A stretch of DNA of 64,000 nt from Flaccisagitta enflata. Its lineage: Eukaryota; Chaetognatha; Sagittoidea; Aphragmophora. A program made the translations under genes and the position numbers. Positions within the stretch are counted from its first letter, which is position 1. Each line of letters begins with the position of its first letter. The stretch spans positions 12,152,001 to 12,216,000 of the forward strand of contig OZ231127.1 in the NCBI GenBank assembly GCA_965153355.1, given 5' to 3'. The notes under the pieces were generated by a model, which was given only the letters and a program-made list of their open reading frames with translations, ran no database searches and had not been told where the DNA came from. Shown one piece after another: positions 11,335 through 25,220 of this stretch.

Positions 11335-12908
11335 TGTCCTTGCAATAGAAGCCACTTGAGTTGTGGAGGTGATCCCTCAGTGATGCATTTGACAAGCAGC
11401 TCCTGCACACCCTGATGCAATTTTTTTTCTTGTTCAATCAATTGCTGTACAATAAATTCATCTGGAATCAAAATTACTTCTGCTGCTTTTAGTTCTGGTT
11501 GAGCTATGGAGAGGGCCCTCAATGATGCTGTTGGCAAGTAGTTTCAGCAAACTTTGACTGCTCAAATGCCAAGTTACACCTTTAGATTTGTAATTGAAAC
11601 AAAGTTATACGTCTTAATAACATGATTTATGATCTATGATTGTTTTGCATGGCCACCCATAGAGGGGATCCGTCAGTGATGCAGTTGACAAGCAGGTGCA
11701 ACAAACCCTTCTTTAAATCTTTATTTTTTGTCATATTCTATACAAAGCTCTGAAACATACTTATCTGGAAACAAAATTACTTCAGTCGCATATGGTTCTA
11801 AATGAGTTGTGAAGAGGTCCTTCAATGATGCTATTGACGAGCTGTTCCAGCATACCTTGTGCGCTCAAATGCCAAGTGACACCTTTGATTTGTAATCTAC
11901 ACAAAGTTACATGTATGAATACATTGGTTATGATGACTTCTTGAAAAACAAAATCATTCATTATTTTGCCATTTGCATGGCCTCTCATAGAGGGGATCCT
12001 CCAGTGATGCAGTTGACAAGCAGGTGCAACACACCCTTATTCAAATTTTTGTTTTTCTGTTTTCTTCATATTCTATACAAAACTGTAAAACATATTTATC
12101 TGATCTATCAAAAATGATATCCGCTGCATACAGTTCTCCATGAGTTGTGGAGAGGTATTAAAAACGAACTTTTGTCATGGAAGTCACACACATTTGTATT
12201 AATAGAAAATACGAATTTTCGAGCTTCATAGAGAGCCCATCATTCAGGTAAAACCCATAAATGATTCTTACAGAGACTCTACATACAATAACAGCAAAAA
12301 GTGCGAAAAAGAGAGAGAGAGAGAGAGAGGAGAAAACAAAATGACCAAGTGACCAAAAGTCACCAGGAGAAGGGAAAAAAGATTCCCTTCTGGCCCTCCT
12401 GCCCACATAAAAGGCATCACATCAAAGACAACGCATTAACCCCTTCTTCTTCGAATTTCCGCAAACAATGGATCCCACTGACGAGTCGGAAGGTTGCCCC
12501 AATTGTCATTGAGTCCTTTCCCCGGACCAGTCTGATGACAAAAGTTCGTTTTTAATGTCATTTTACCACACTTGCAATGACTCTGAAAGAATTGTGGAGA
12601 GGTCTCCAATGATGCTGTTGACGAGCTGTTCCAGCATACCTTGACTGCTCATATGCTCAGTGAATCCTTCAAATTTGTAATCTGCACAAAATTTCACATC
12701 TGAAAATATTTGTCATGATGACTTTTTGAAAAACAAGATTTTTCATCATTTTACATGGCCTCTCTGTAGAAATGTCTCTGATCTTAGCTTTTTCCTACGC
12801 CAAGAAAGATTCTTTGACTTAGTAATTAACTTAACCTCTGAAATGATCTCTCTCTTAGAAATATAACTACCAGTTGAGATTTATACCTATACCGGTTTGT
12901 CCACTGAC
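11335..12908 (-). repeat. Right arm of the large inverted repeat
   Basis: This is the complement of the 8121-9330 arm. CCAGCATACCTT-type unit starts lie near 11547, 11849 and 12633, and the junction to the CATA array is the same. A TIR element is inserted at 12157-12556. On the minus strand, pieces read QGMLEQLVNSIIEGPLHNS and QGVQELLVKCITEGSPP, matching the left-arm half-units. Confidence 0.75.
12157..12556. mobile_element. 400-bp element with perfect 22-bp inverted ends
   Basis: Positions 12157-12178 (starting ATTAAAAACGAACTTTTG) are the exact complement of 12535-12556. It lies inside an arm unit just after GTGGAGAGGT. The interior has a short GA run, a GAAGGGAAAAAAGATTCCC stretch and no gene. 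I could not assign a clear target duplication, so the superfamily is open. Confidence 0.85.
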
Positions 12909-13200
12909 TGTATATACATACATACATACATACATAAATACATACATACATACATACATACATACATACATACATACATACATACATACATACATACATA
13001 CATACGAACATACATACATACATACATACATACATACATACATTCATACATACATACATACATACATACATACATACATACATACATACATACTTATATA
13101 CATACATACATACATACATACATACATACATACATACATACATACATTCATACATACATACATACATACATACATACATACATACATACATACATACTTA
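12909..13200. repeat. CATA microsatellite
   Basis: About 70 units with few interruptions. It is the inverted counterpart of 8003-8120 and much longer. Confidence 0.95.
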
Positions 13201-13202
13201 TA

Positions 13203-13468
13203 CAGGGCCATTATGGCAGGGGCCGCCAGACCCCCGCCATGGCGGCTTTGTGTGTATGAGCAGAAGAAATAGACAGACAGAGAGGGCAGAGAGAAGAGAG
13301 AGAGAGAGAGAAAGAGAGAGAGATTTCTTTTACTGATATGCACAAAAAATTATTGTTCTCTATACATATAGAGACAAAAAAATTCTTAATTGTTTGGGAC
13401 ACTAAGAAGTTGTCGTGACACAAATTGGAGGTGGCACCCCCAAAATCATGGACTCCCATACGGCGCTG
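13203..13468 (-). mobile_element. hAT-like MITE (CAGGGCC ends), copy 1
   Basis: It is an inverted copy of 32530-32928. Shared features are GCCGCCATGGCGG near one end, a GA/CT run, ACTGATATGCAC, TATAGAGACAAAAA, TGTCGTGACACAAATT and GGTGGCACCCCCAAAATCAT, ending CCATACGGCGCTG. The right flank CTTACATA and left flank ACTTATA look like one 8-bp target duplication altered by slippage next to the CATA array. Confidence 0.78.
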
Positions 13469-13507
13469 CTTACATACAAGGAATGATAGGAAGATAAACG
13501 AAAAAAC

Positions 13508-13511
<4 letters not shown>

Positions 13512-13593
<82 letters not shown>

Positions 13594-13608
13594 ACGAAAG
13601 AAAGAAGG
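13512..13608. repeat. GAAA microsatellite
   Basis: About 23 tetranucleotide units. Confidence 0.95.
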
Positions 13609-13974
13609 AAAAAAAAATAATAAAAAAAGGGACAGAATAAAACTTAAGTAAGGAGCATGAGTAAGACAAAGATTAAATGAACTGGAAAAGAAATTAATGA
13701 AAACTTGGAGAGAGAGAAAAAAAAGGCAGAGAAAAGGCAGAGAGAAAAGAAAACAGTAAAAGTGAAAGAAAAACACTTAGACGCGCCCCGAGACTCATCA
13801 AATTAAGATGAAGAAGATGCTACATTCTTATTATATCGACAACAAATTAAAGAAAACGTTTTCAATCATGTCTGACTTGAAATTGTGCCTCTTTCATTTC
13901 TTTTTTTTTTCAGCCTTTTTCTTTCTTCACTTTTTAATTTTGGCGTTCAGTTTTATATTAACATCTTTTCCCTC

Positions 13975-16257
<2,283 letters not shown>

Positions 16258-16728
16258 ATGTTTCTACACGAGACAATCGCGTTTTAAAAAGACCACTCGG
16301 TCGCTGGCTACATTTGTTCGCTCGCGCCGCTTACACTGCTCACTCGCTCCGCAGTACTCCATTTTGCTATGCTTACTTTGCTCGCTCGCTCTGTTCATGA
16401 GCTCACTCCCTTACTTTGCTCACTTCCTCAGCCTTGTGGGACAGTTGAAATTCAAGATTATGTGATCACGCTGAAAACGGGTTTAACGGTTACAATCGTG
16501 TTTGTTGTCGTCAGTAGCAACAATTTTGAGTGTGTTTCTAGTGAGAACAAAAAACGCATTTGCTTAAATTGAACGCATTAACAGCATGAACACATATTCA
16601 TGAATTTAAACAGTCACACAAGGGAGTGAGCAAAGCGAGTGATCGGAGTGGCGGTGCGAGCGAACGAATGCAGAGAGCGACCAAGTGGCCTGTTTAAAAG
16701 CGCGATTGGCTGTGACTAGAAACGCCCC
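16258..16728. mobile_element. MITE, GCTC-rich family, two halves tail to tail
   Basis: The left half resembles 693-952 (GACAATCGCGTTTTAAAAAG, CTCACT words, GTTGTCGTCA). The right half is its complement (GGGAGTGAGC, GCGCGATTGG, GTGACTAGAAACGCCCC). The locus can therefore fold over more than 150 bp per arm. It is either two insertions in opposite orientation or a foldback version of the family. Confidence 0.75.
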
Positions 16729-16993
16729 CTATATGTATGACCGACACCACTTTTTCTCATTTGTGACAGTTTCGCTTTGTGGACGAGATAATGGCTCAAT
16801 TTGTTCTTTTCTCTCTCGTAGAGATTCTAGTGAAAAGATGGAAATCATTATGAAGAATCATGAAAGAGACGATAGAATATTTCCAGACTAATTCCAGACG
16901 CTTATCTTGCTTGAAGTTTCTTGTTTGCTGCATTATCGCGTTTGCGTAACACTTGTGCGTCGCTGATTATGTGTTTCAAAGAGCTTTAAGAGT

Positions 16994-17209
16994 TTTTTAG
17001 TCGCGTGCACGCGACTCTATAACCCGCCATGTTGGTCAGCCTGTCAGTCGGTCATTCAGTCAGTCGGTCCGTCTGTAACGCTTAGCTTTTTTGGCTTTTA
17101 TTGGCGGTTTTTGCATTACTGCTCATGCCCAAATGTTTGGTTAACCTATATCATCTCTGTCCGTGCCCACCCGCATGCGACTTCGGCAGCTGTTTATCCG
17201 GCCTTGTTT
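16994..17209 (+). mobile_element. HP element, class A, full length
   Basis: TTTTTAG, then AGTCGCGTGCACGCGACT (an exact palindrome), then CTCTATAACC. A GTCAGTCGGTCCGTC tract, GCTCATGCCCAAATG, GTGCCCACCCGCATGCGACT and an end TATCCGGCCTTGTT follow. The tail GCATGCGACT nearly complements the head arm. Confidence 0.9.
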
Positions 17210-17587
17210 ATGTGGGACTAAAACCGTACATTGATTGATTTTATCATACTCTCTTGATCATTTAGCAAAGTCAGAACTACCAAAAAATTGTTCATTTTAC
17301 TTGTTGCACAGTTATTCTTTTATTTCTTTTCCTTTTAAATTGCGCCAATTTGAAAGCCGCACTCAATGATTCGCAAGTAACGCCAAATCTCTCTTCCTTT
17401 TCTTCTTTTATAATCAAAATTACAATTATCCACCATATCTTATAATCACTTTTTCTTAGAACTTGAAACTGATATTTGAAATCCTTTTGTGATCCCCTTT
17501 AAAGTCCTTTTGCGATAAGCTTGATGATCTTCTTCTTCTTCTTTTTCTTCGAGGGAGAGACACAAGATTCCAGTCCATGAAAAGAAA
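17210..17587. other. No gene; spacer between opposed HP elements
   Basis: AT-rich spacer about 380 bp long between two HP copies in inverted orientation. Nothing else was recognised. Confidence 0.45.
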
Positions 17588-17757
17588 ACAAGGCCGGATA
17601 CACGGCTACCGGGCAGGGGCCATATTTGAGGTCACCAGACAACGTAGGCAGGAGCAGTGAGGTCCAAGAAAAAAAATCATAAAAAAAGTAAAGTGTGACC
17701 GACCGACCGACCGACGGACGGACAAAGCGGGTTGTAGAGTCGCGTAGCACGCGACTA
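17588..17757 (-). mobile_element. HP element, class A, tail motif deleted
   Basis: AACAAGGCCGGATACACGGC, then CTACCGGGCAGGGGCC, where the AGTCGCG tail motif has been lost. GGCAGGAGCAGTGAGGTC, an ACCGACCGACC tract and an intact hairpin AGTCGCG-TAG-CACGCGACT with AAAAA follow. Confidence 0.88.
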
Positions 17758-17872
17758 AAAATACACGAATAAAGAAAGAAAAGATGACTCATGTGAAAGA
17801 ATATTCTCACGTCTTAAAAGATATTTCCTCCGAGATATCTCATTCTTCAACAGCTTTATCACCATCTCCTCT

Positions 17873-18352
17873 GTTTCTTCTTGTTCTTGTTCTTGTGCTT
17901 CATTTTCTTCTTCTTCTTCTCCTTCTTCTTCTTCTTCTTCTTCTTCTTCTTCTTCTTCTTCTTCTTCTTCTTCTTCTTCTTTTTCTTTTTCTTTTTCTTT
18001 TTCTTTTTCTTTTTCTTCTTCTTCTTCTTCTTCTTCTTCTTCTTCTTCTCCTTCTCCTTCTCCTTCTTTTTCTTTTTCTTTTTCTTTTTCTTTTTCTTTT
18101 TCTTTTTCTTTTTCTTTTTCTTTTTCTTTTTTCTTTTTCTTTTTCTTTTTCTTTTTCTGCTTCTTATAAAAGAAGAATGGTCAAATTCTATCAAAACTGT
18201 ATCATTACTCAATGGTCAATACTCTTATTCTTTTGCAAGCTATTTCCTTTTCCACTGCCTCTCCTTCCCTTCTTTCCTCTTCATCGTTTTTCTTTTCTTT
18301 TTTTTTTTTTTTTATTTTTTCCCCCTTTTTTTTTTTTTTTTTTTTTTTTTTT
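17873..18352. repeat. CTT/CTTTTT microsatellite and poly-T
   Basis: Alternating CTT and CTTTTT blocks to about 18158, then T-rich runs at 18298-18352. Open frames of poly-L, F, K or E across it are artefacts. Confidence 0.92.
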
Positions 18353-18754
18353 GGCTTTTTTCTTTTGCTTGTGAATTTTTTAGTCTCTTGAGGACAAAAT
18401 TCTTTCTGCAGCTGAGAACAGAAAAGTCGTCATTTTTACCAGAAATTCGAAACCAAAAAATTTGAAGCAAAAAGAAAAAAAAAAGCTGTTCTTCTTCTTC
18501 TTCTTTTCTTCTCTCCAGACGCCAAAGCTTGACTTTTTGAAGGAGGAATTTATCAGCAAAAATTGAAGAAAAAAAAAAAAGAATGAAATAGTGAAGAAAT
18601 CAAACAAGATACTACAAAAGAAAGATCTGATAAGTTTGTATGCCCGTCACCGTCAATTTTGTATTTGCTCCTTTTTTTCTTCAAACATTGATTCTTATTG
18701 ACAATTGTATTTGAACGTTGGTTTGAAAGATAGAGAGAACGTTTTCCTATGGTA

Positions 18755-18931
18755 CAGTTGAACCCCGCTCTAACGGACCCGCCGCCATCGGAATTCCGCC
18801 TTTAACAGATGCAAATTCATGGTCCCCTCAAGTTGATTTCTTTTGTTTTCTTTGTTGGCAGCAATAGAAGTCCGCCTATAACAAAAGAAAATCATTGGTC
18901 CCCTAAAATCCGTTAGAGCGGGGTTCAACTG
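18755..18931. mobile_element. Pogo-like MITE, 177 bp, TA target duplication
   Basis: It starts CAGTTGAACCCCGCTCTAAC and ends with the complement (GCGGGGTTCAACTG). TA is at 18753-18754 and 18932-18933. A second internal palindromic half carries GTCCGCCTATAAC. The ends match the elements at 1174 and 23119. Confidence 0.88.
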
Positions 18932-18933
18932 TA

Positions 18934-19664
18934 TTTTGAAATCATTGTATTTTTGAGTTTTGACACAGAGTAAAGCGTGATATCACGATGGGATCATACT
19001 TGTCATCGTCATCGTTGTCTGCGTTTATAACATAGTAAGTAAGTATAACATTGAAAGGGCAATGTTGTTGTAACTTTCATGGAGGGCATGATGGACGAAA
19101 GGACTGACTGTCCGTTTGATTGCCATATGATGAAACAGACTTTATCATCTAGCATCCAACAGTACTTATTCGTAGCCGTAAAACTGTATAATGCGTTTAT
19201 TAACAATTATAAAAGAAAGAAAACAACACAATCTTGAGTCATATTATGAAAGGAGAGAAAGAAAGAGCTCAAAACTGTGTTGCAATTGAGAGTCTTTCGC
19301 GAATTTCGACCTTTGGTGACCTTTTTTTTGCAACGCGTCCCTGCGAATGGTTCCATCGGCCAACGTTTGACCCGTCGCCCTTTCCGGTCATCCGGCAATC
19401 CGGCACTCGGCCGTCGCCGCTTCCGCGCCGCTTTCCGGTTCTTCCGGCGATCCGGCGCCGCCGACAAACCAACCGAGTAGCGACCGCTCAAGTTGCGTTT
19501 CGATCACCAAAAAAAGCGCCGCTCTCTTTTTGGCGTTTCAACTCCAACAGGCGGAGTTTTTATCCACTATCCATAAACGGTCTGTGCCACTGCCTTCGCG
19601 TCACTCGCATTCATCGCCACCACTACTCCACCACACCTCCGCCACCACCACCGCTATCGCTATC
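18934..19664. other. No supported gene; local GC-rich block
   Basis: Positions 19310-19520 are GC-rich with CCGGCGATCCGGC-type words. The frame that continues into the minisatellite is open only because of repeat composition. Confidence 0.45.
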
Positions 19665-20543
19665 GCCTTCGCCCATTCGCCACTTCCATCGCCGTTACCA
19701 TCTCCCTCAATTCTTCCGCCGCTATCGTCTTCGCCAATTTGCAACTTCCATCGCTGTTACCATCACCCCCACTTCCTCCACCGCTATCGCCTTTGCCCAT
19801 TCGCCACTTCCATCTCCGTTACCATCGCCACCAATTCCTCCGCCGCTTTCAACTTCGCCAATTTGCCACTACCATCACCATTACCATCACCGCCAATTCC
19901 TCCGCCGCTATCACCTTTGCCAATTCGCCACTTCCATCACCATTACCATCGCCCCCACTTCCTCCGCAGCTATCACATTTGCCAATTTGCCATTTCCATC
20001 GCCGTTGCCATCGCCCCCAATTCCTCCACCGCTTTCACCTTTGCCAATTCGCCACTACCATCACCGTTACCATCGCCACCAATTCCTCCACCGCTTTCAA
20101 CTTCGCCAATTTGCCACTACCATCACCGTTACCATCACCGCCAATTCCTCTGCCGCTATCACCTTTGCCAATTTGCCACTACCATCACCATTACCATCGC
20201 CACCAATTCCTCCGCCGCTATCACCTTCGCCAATTCGCCACTACCATCACCGTTACCATCGCCACCAATTCCTCCACCGCTTTCAACTTCGCCAATTTGC
20301 CACTACCATCACCGTTACCATCACCGCCAATTCCTCCGCCGCTATCACTTTTGCCAATTCGCCACTACCATCACCGTTACCATCATCCCCACTTCCTCCG
20401 CAGCTATCACATTTGCCAATTTGCCATTTCCATCGCCGTTGCCATCGCTCCCGATTCCTCCGCCGTTTTCACCTTCGCCAATTCGCCACTACCATCACCG
20501 TTACCATCATCCCCACTTCCTCCACAACTATCACCTTCGCCAA
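19665..20543 (+). repeat. 62-bp minisatellite, about 14 copies
   Basis: The unit phrase CCAATTCCTCCGCCGCTATC recurs every 62 bp (for example 19831 and 19893). Other unit words are TTCGCCACTACCATCACC and GTTACCATCGCC. Because 62 is not a multiple of three and the unit lacks stops in any frame, all three forward frames stay open for long distances, giving misleading Pro/Ser/His-rich frames. Confidence 0.9.
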
Positions 20544-20551
20544 TTCACCAC

Positions 20552-21322
20552 CAAGGCCGGGCGATTCGTATTGGGTATTGTATTGTATTTACAATACTTA
20601 TGAGTATTAGGTTTACCCAATACTTGCTATGGGTATTGTTATTTTTCCAATATAATACAATACAGTAATTTTTTTTTGGAAATTGTGGAATTTTTAGGAA
20701 GGTCAAACAAACTGGTGAAAAATAAAAGTAAGGAAGAAGAAGAGGATAAGGTAAAATGGATGAGGAGGATGAGGAGAGATCGATTTTTTAGGAAGTGCAG
20801 AAAAAAGTGAAGAAGAGGATGAGGTCTGGAAGATAAAGAGGATGAGGAGGAAAGATCGATTTTCCTTCAGATATAATCCTGGGTCAGTACAGAGAAAGAA
20901 AGAAAGAAACAGGCAGACAGACAGACAGACATACAGACAGATAGAGATAAAGACGGAGAAAAAGGGAGAAAGAAAAAGAGAGAGAGAGAGACATACACAC
21001 ACACACAAGGACAAACACAGTCAAAGAGATTTACTTAAGCAAAGATAGAAAATATATGAAAGAAAATATTAATATATGAAAGTTAAAAAAAGATTCAAAA
21101 ATTCTATTTTGATCAAGCATGTAAAAGATGAGTTAAAGCTTCAACTATTTATTTAAGATTCAACAAAGATTTTGTATTAAGTGAGATAAAATATTGTTAC
21201 AAATTTGGTACAATTCTTTAAGATATTGTATTGTATTGGTATTGTATTGTATTGGCCCAATACTTTGAGAAATTGTATAGGGTATTGTATTGTTAAAGAA
21301 AATGCAAAATCGCCCGGGCTTG
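20552..21322. mobile_element. hAT-like element inside the 62-bp minisatellite
   Basis: The left end CAAGGCCGGGCGATT and the right-end complement CAAGCCCGGGCGATT are inverted. The 8-bp flank TTCACCAC is present at 20544-20551 and 21323-21330, and the minisatellite resumes in register after it. The 771-bp interior has ATTGTATTGT runs near both ends and GA-rich sequence, with no transposase frame. Confidence 0.9.
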
Positions 21323-21430
21323 TTCACCACTACCATCACCGTTAGTATCGCCCCCAATTCCTCCACCGCTATCACCTTCGTCAATTTGCCACTTCCATCA
21401 CCTTTACCATCGCCCCCCACTTCTTCTGCC
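21323..21430 (+). repeat. 62-bp minisatellite, continuation
   Basis: It resumes as TTCACCACTACCATCACCGT and runs to about 21430 with TCCACCGCTATCACCTTCG, the same array as 19665-20543. Confidence 0.88.
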
Positions 21431-21956
21431 GCTGTCACTTCGCCTTGAGTTGGCCACTACGCCAGTTCATAAGCTCTGTTTCACACAAATCAGTCGCTAG
21501 CGGATGACGCCACGGACAACGGTTTCTCAATGTAAATGCCTGTTAGGCCAAATGGGAACTTCCATATTTACCATTTCCATTTGACTAAAGATAAGGATAT
21601 GGCTATTGACCAAAATAGGTAAGAGAAAACGAATGATTTCTTATCATAATCATGTTTGGGCTGATAGATCGTGTCACTCGAGTTAAGTTGCTCGATCAAT
21701 TGAAAGTTTTTATCTTTTGGTTACCTAATTTCCATGCAGAATGCTTAGTAAATTCGATACAATTTACATAACTAGATCATACAATGTAAATGGTGGATGA
21801 GGCATTGAAAACTACTCCTTGAACATGTCCCATCGTGAAAAGTACATACAGACGGAAAAGATCGTGGCCTCAAACCAAATGACGCGATACCCATTCAAAT
21901 GATTCAATCTGACCACTGGAGGGCGACCGCCGCTTACAAAACGAGAGAAAAAAGGA
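21431..21956. other. No supported gene
   Basis: Unique-looking AT-rich sequence with no supported coding or repeat structure. Confidence 0.4.
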
Positions 21957-22810
21957 ACGCAAACTCTGCTGAGAGCACCATTGTGGTTTGCACTGTGGTT
22001 TACAAGGAACGCAAACTCCGCTGAGAGCACCATTGTGGTTTGCACTGTGGTTTACCAGGGACAAAAACTCCGCTGAGAGCACTATTGTGGTTTGCACTGT
22101 GGTTGACAAGGAACGCAAACTCCGCTGAGAGCACCATTGTGGTTTGCACTGTGGTTTACAAGGAACGCAAACTCCGCTGAGAGCACCATCAGGGTTTGCA
22201 CTGTAGAATGCAAACTCCATCAAGAGCATCATCAAGGTTTGCACTGTGGTTTACAAGGGAGGAAAACTCCGCGGAGAGCACCATCAGGGTTTGCACTGTA
22301 GAATGCAAACTCCATCAAGAGCACCATCAAGGTTTGCACTGTGGTTTACAAGGAACGCAAACTCTGCGGAGAGCATCATCAGGGTTTGCACTGTAGAATG
22401 CAAACTCCATTAAGAGCACCATCAAGGTTTGCACTGTGGTTTACAAGGAACAAAAACTCCGCTGAGAGCACTATTCGGGTTTGCACTGTAGAATGCAAAC
22501 TCCATCAAGAGCACCATCAAGGTTTGCACTGTGATTTACAAGGAATGAAAACTCTGCTGAGAGCACCATTGGGTTAGCACTGTGGTTTACAAGGGATGCA
22601 AACTCCACAGAAAGCCCCATTGAGGTTTGCGCTTTGGTTTACAGGGAACGCAAACTTTGCTTAGAGTACTATCAAGGTTTGTACTGTGGTTTACAAAGAA
22701 CGCAAATTCCACTAATGGCGCTAGGGCCGCATCGAGGTTTGCACTTTGTGTTACAAGGAACGCACACGCCGCCGAGAGCCCCATCGGGGTTTGCACTGTA
22801 GTCTGTAACT
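21957..22810 (+). repeat. Two-monomer minisatellite (52 and 43 bp)
   Basis: Monomer 1 (about 52 bp) carries CTGTGGTTTACAAGGAACGC and AAACTCCGCTGAGAGCACC. Monomer 2 (about 43 bp) carries CTGTAGAATGCAAACTCC and ATCAAGAGCACCATCAAGG. From 21957 to about 22190 the array is monomer 1 only. From about 22190 to 22560 the two alternate as a roughly 95-bp higher-order unit. The right end reverts to diverged monomer 1. Confidence 0.85.
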
Positions 22811-22859
22811 ACAAGGCATGGAGCCACGAGATGAATACTTCGGTGTAAAGAAGAAAGGA

Positions 22860-22912
22860 AAGGAAGAAGAAGAAGAAGAAGAAGAAGAAGAAGAAGAAGA
22901 AGAAGAAGGAGA

Positions 22913-22994
<82 letters not shown>
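22860..22994. repeat. GAA then GA microsatellite
   Basis: A GAA run of about 16 units changes to about 38 GA units. Confidence 0.95.
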
Positions 22995-22997
<3 letters not shown>

Positions 22998-23118
22998 TAC
23001 GTCTACAGTGGTTTAACATTTCAGATTTAGATTCAAAGTAGATAGAAAATTGGGCAGCAATCATTTTCTGCAATAAATTGTGGGCTACCTATGAGTATCA
23101 GTAAGGCGCATGAATATA

Positions 23119-23293
23119 CAGTGGAACCCCGCAATAACAGCCTCGCTTTTAAAGGTTCCCCATCAGTAAAGGTCAATATTTTATCGTCCCAAATAGTGGT
23201 TTTTAATGTGATTTCACCTCTCTTTAAATGTTACCCTGAGATAAAGGTGAAAAATCTTCAGTCCCAATGGGACCGATGAGGCGGGTCCGTCTG
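23119..23293. mobile_element. Pogo-like MITE, 175 bp, TA target duplication
   Basis: The left end is CAGTGGAACCCCGC. The right-end complement is CAGACGGACCCGCCTCATCG. TA flanks both ends. It is nearly the same length as 18755-18931, with diverged ends. Confidence 0.72.
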
Positions 23294-23617
23294 TATTTGC
23301 AATCCTTTGGCTGTGTTACTTTCGACGGTGTTGGGTTAAATAAAAACGTTCCAAAAATTGTGCGTTAAGCAAGATTTGATTGAATGAATTGTGCAAGAAA
23401 AAACGACGATAAAAGGAATGGTATGGCCATTATGGCACTACCAACATCCCACCTGAATGAACCCTGCGAACTAATTTTATCCGCGATTAAGAAGGAAAGA
23501 TTTAGTCCCGAGTCTCAAGTCTAAATGCCACCATCAACTCCTTCAACTCCTTCAGTCTAAAGGACCAAATGAGATTCATGAGCAACGACCTACATTTTAG
23601 ACGGGCATATAAGAATA

Positions 23618-23852
<235 letters not shown>

Positions 23853-24213
23853 TTGCACACACACTTGCGTCTTGCCTAGTAATGCGCTTTCCTATTTGAC
23901 CTGAACTGTAACATTTCATATTGATCCATTTGATCTTTTTGGTCGCTTTATCTCACTATCCAGACATCTGACGACTTTCGACTGCCCAATGGCCAATCTT
24001 GTATGACGTAATGAATATCATGTAACGATAAAGCTTATGTATAGCAGGACCGAAACCTTTACAAAATCTTGTTTTCGTATCTTTGGTACAATCATTCACT
24101 GGTTCAGTTATTGCCTCTCTGCGAATCACGATCAACAAGCCCAACACGGCAACAATCGCGTGCTCCGTATTTTCTTTATTTACATAATTACGATATATCA
24201 CGATTTCTACCTT

Positions 24214-24396
24214 TTTTTAGTTGCGGACACGCAACTCTATGAGAGGCTTTGTCCGTCCGTCGGTCCGTCATGGTGATCGAGTTGAAAACGAGCGTTTTCG
24301 ATACTTTTCGTGTATGTTTGAGGGTTGGAGGTAAGTTGGCGTGTGGATGGGGCTTGGATGCCCCTGCCCACCCGTCCGCAACGATATTGTGACCCC
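24214..24396 (+). mobile_element. HP element, class B, full length
   Basis: TTTTTAG with AGTTGCG-GACA-CGCAACT and CTCTATGAGAGG, a GTCCGTCGGTCCGTC tract, GATCGAGTTGAAAACGAGCG, CCCCTGCCCACCCG and tail GTCCGCAACGATATTG. The tail GTCCGCAAC is the exact complement of head arm GTTGCGGAC. Confidence 0.9.
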
Positions 24397-24496
24397 GCGT
24401 CACTTGTTCATAATTTCTTTATTACATAATTACGTTATAACAATTCAAAATAACCTGAAAAAGCAAGAAAATCAATAATGATACGGCGAGATTGAC

Positions 24497-24566
24497 GGGC
24501 CAACGGGAGGACGGATGAACCGACCGACCGACATAGTTACTTCGATAGTCGCGTTCACACGACTAA
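24497..24566 (-). mobile_element. HP element, class A, head fragment
   Basis: A GAACCGACCGACCGACATAG tract, then AGTCGCG-TTCA-CACGACT with one mismatch, then AA. It directly abuts and shares AA with the next element. Confidence 0.65.
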
Positions 24567-24710
24567 CAAGGCCGTATACACGGCAGCATTAGTCGCGGAC
24601 GGTTGGGCAGGAGCGGAAAACCTCGAAAAGTGACTTTGTAACTCGATGACCACGGACCGACGGACGGACGGACAAAGCCTCTTATAGAGTTGCGTGTCCG
24701 CGACTAAAAA
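24565..24710 (-). mobile_element. HP element, mixed A/B stem
   Basis: It starts AACAAGGCCGTATACACGGC. Its tail motif AGTCGCGGAC is matched by the outer hairpin arm GTCCGCGACT, and the inner arm is class B (AGTTGCG). On this strand the variable pair is T-G. It ends CTAAAAA. Confidence 0.82.
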
Positions 24711-24965
24711 GGGGCACGCGTTATCTAAACAGATTTTTTTTTCTTTCTCTTTGAATCTCAATCGATTTCGACCACACAGCCGACGGTGCTCCCCCCTCAC
24801 CCCCCCCCCCCGGGTCGGTCACCTCGCCCGTATAATATTCTTTTTATATTCTCTCTCTTAACCAATCTTTGCCTGAACATCCAATTTTGAACGAGCTCAA
24901 ATCTCTTCTTCATACTAATTGAATCTCGGTCTACTTTGTAGGCTGGAATATCAAAGCGATTTAAC

Positions 24966-25094
<129 letters not shown>

Positions 25095-25220
25095 AACTTT
25101 GAGGTCACCAAAATCTGTTTGCCATTGACAAATATATCCAGGACCAACCAGCTGTCATTGACCAATGGTGATCATCCCACATGAAATGACGTGGGAGATG
25201 TGGGCCACATCTCCCCGTTA

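Noticed and set aside
19234-20610. 458-codon Pro/Ser/His-rich open frame, with parallel long frames in the other two forward frames
   Set aside because: A 62-bp stop-free unit keeps all three frames open. The composition follows the unit, and an hAT-like element interrupts the array. There is no splice or motif support.
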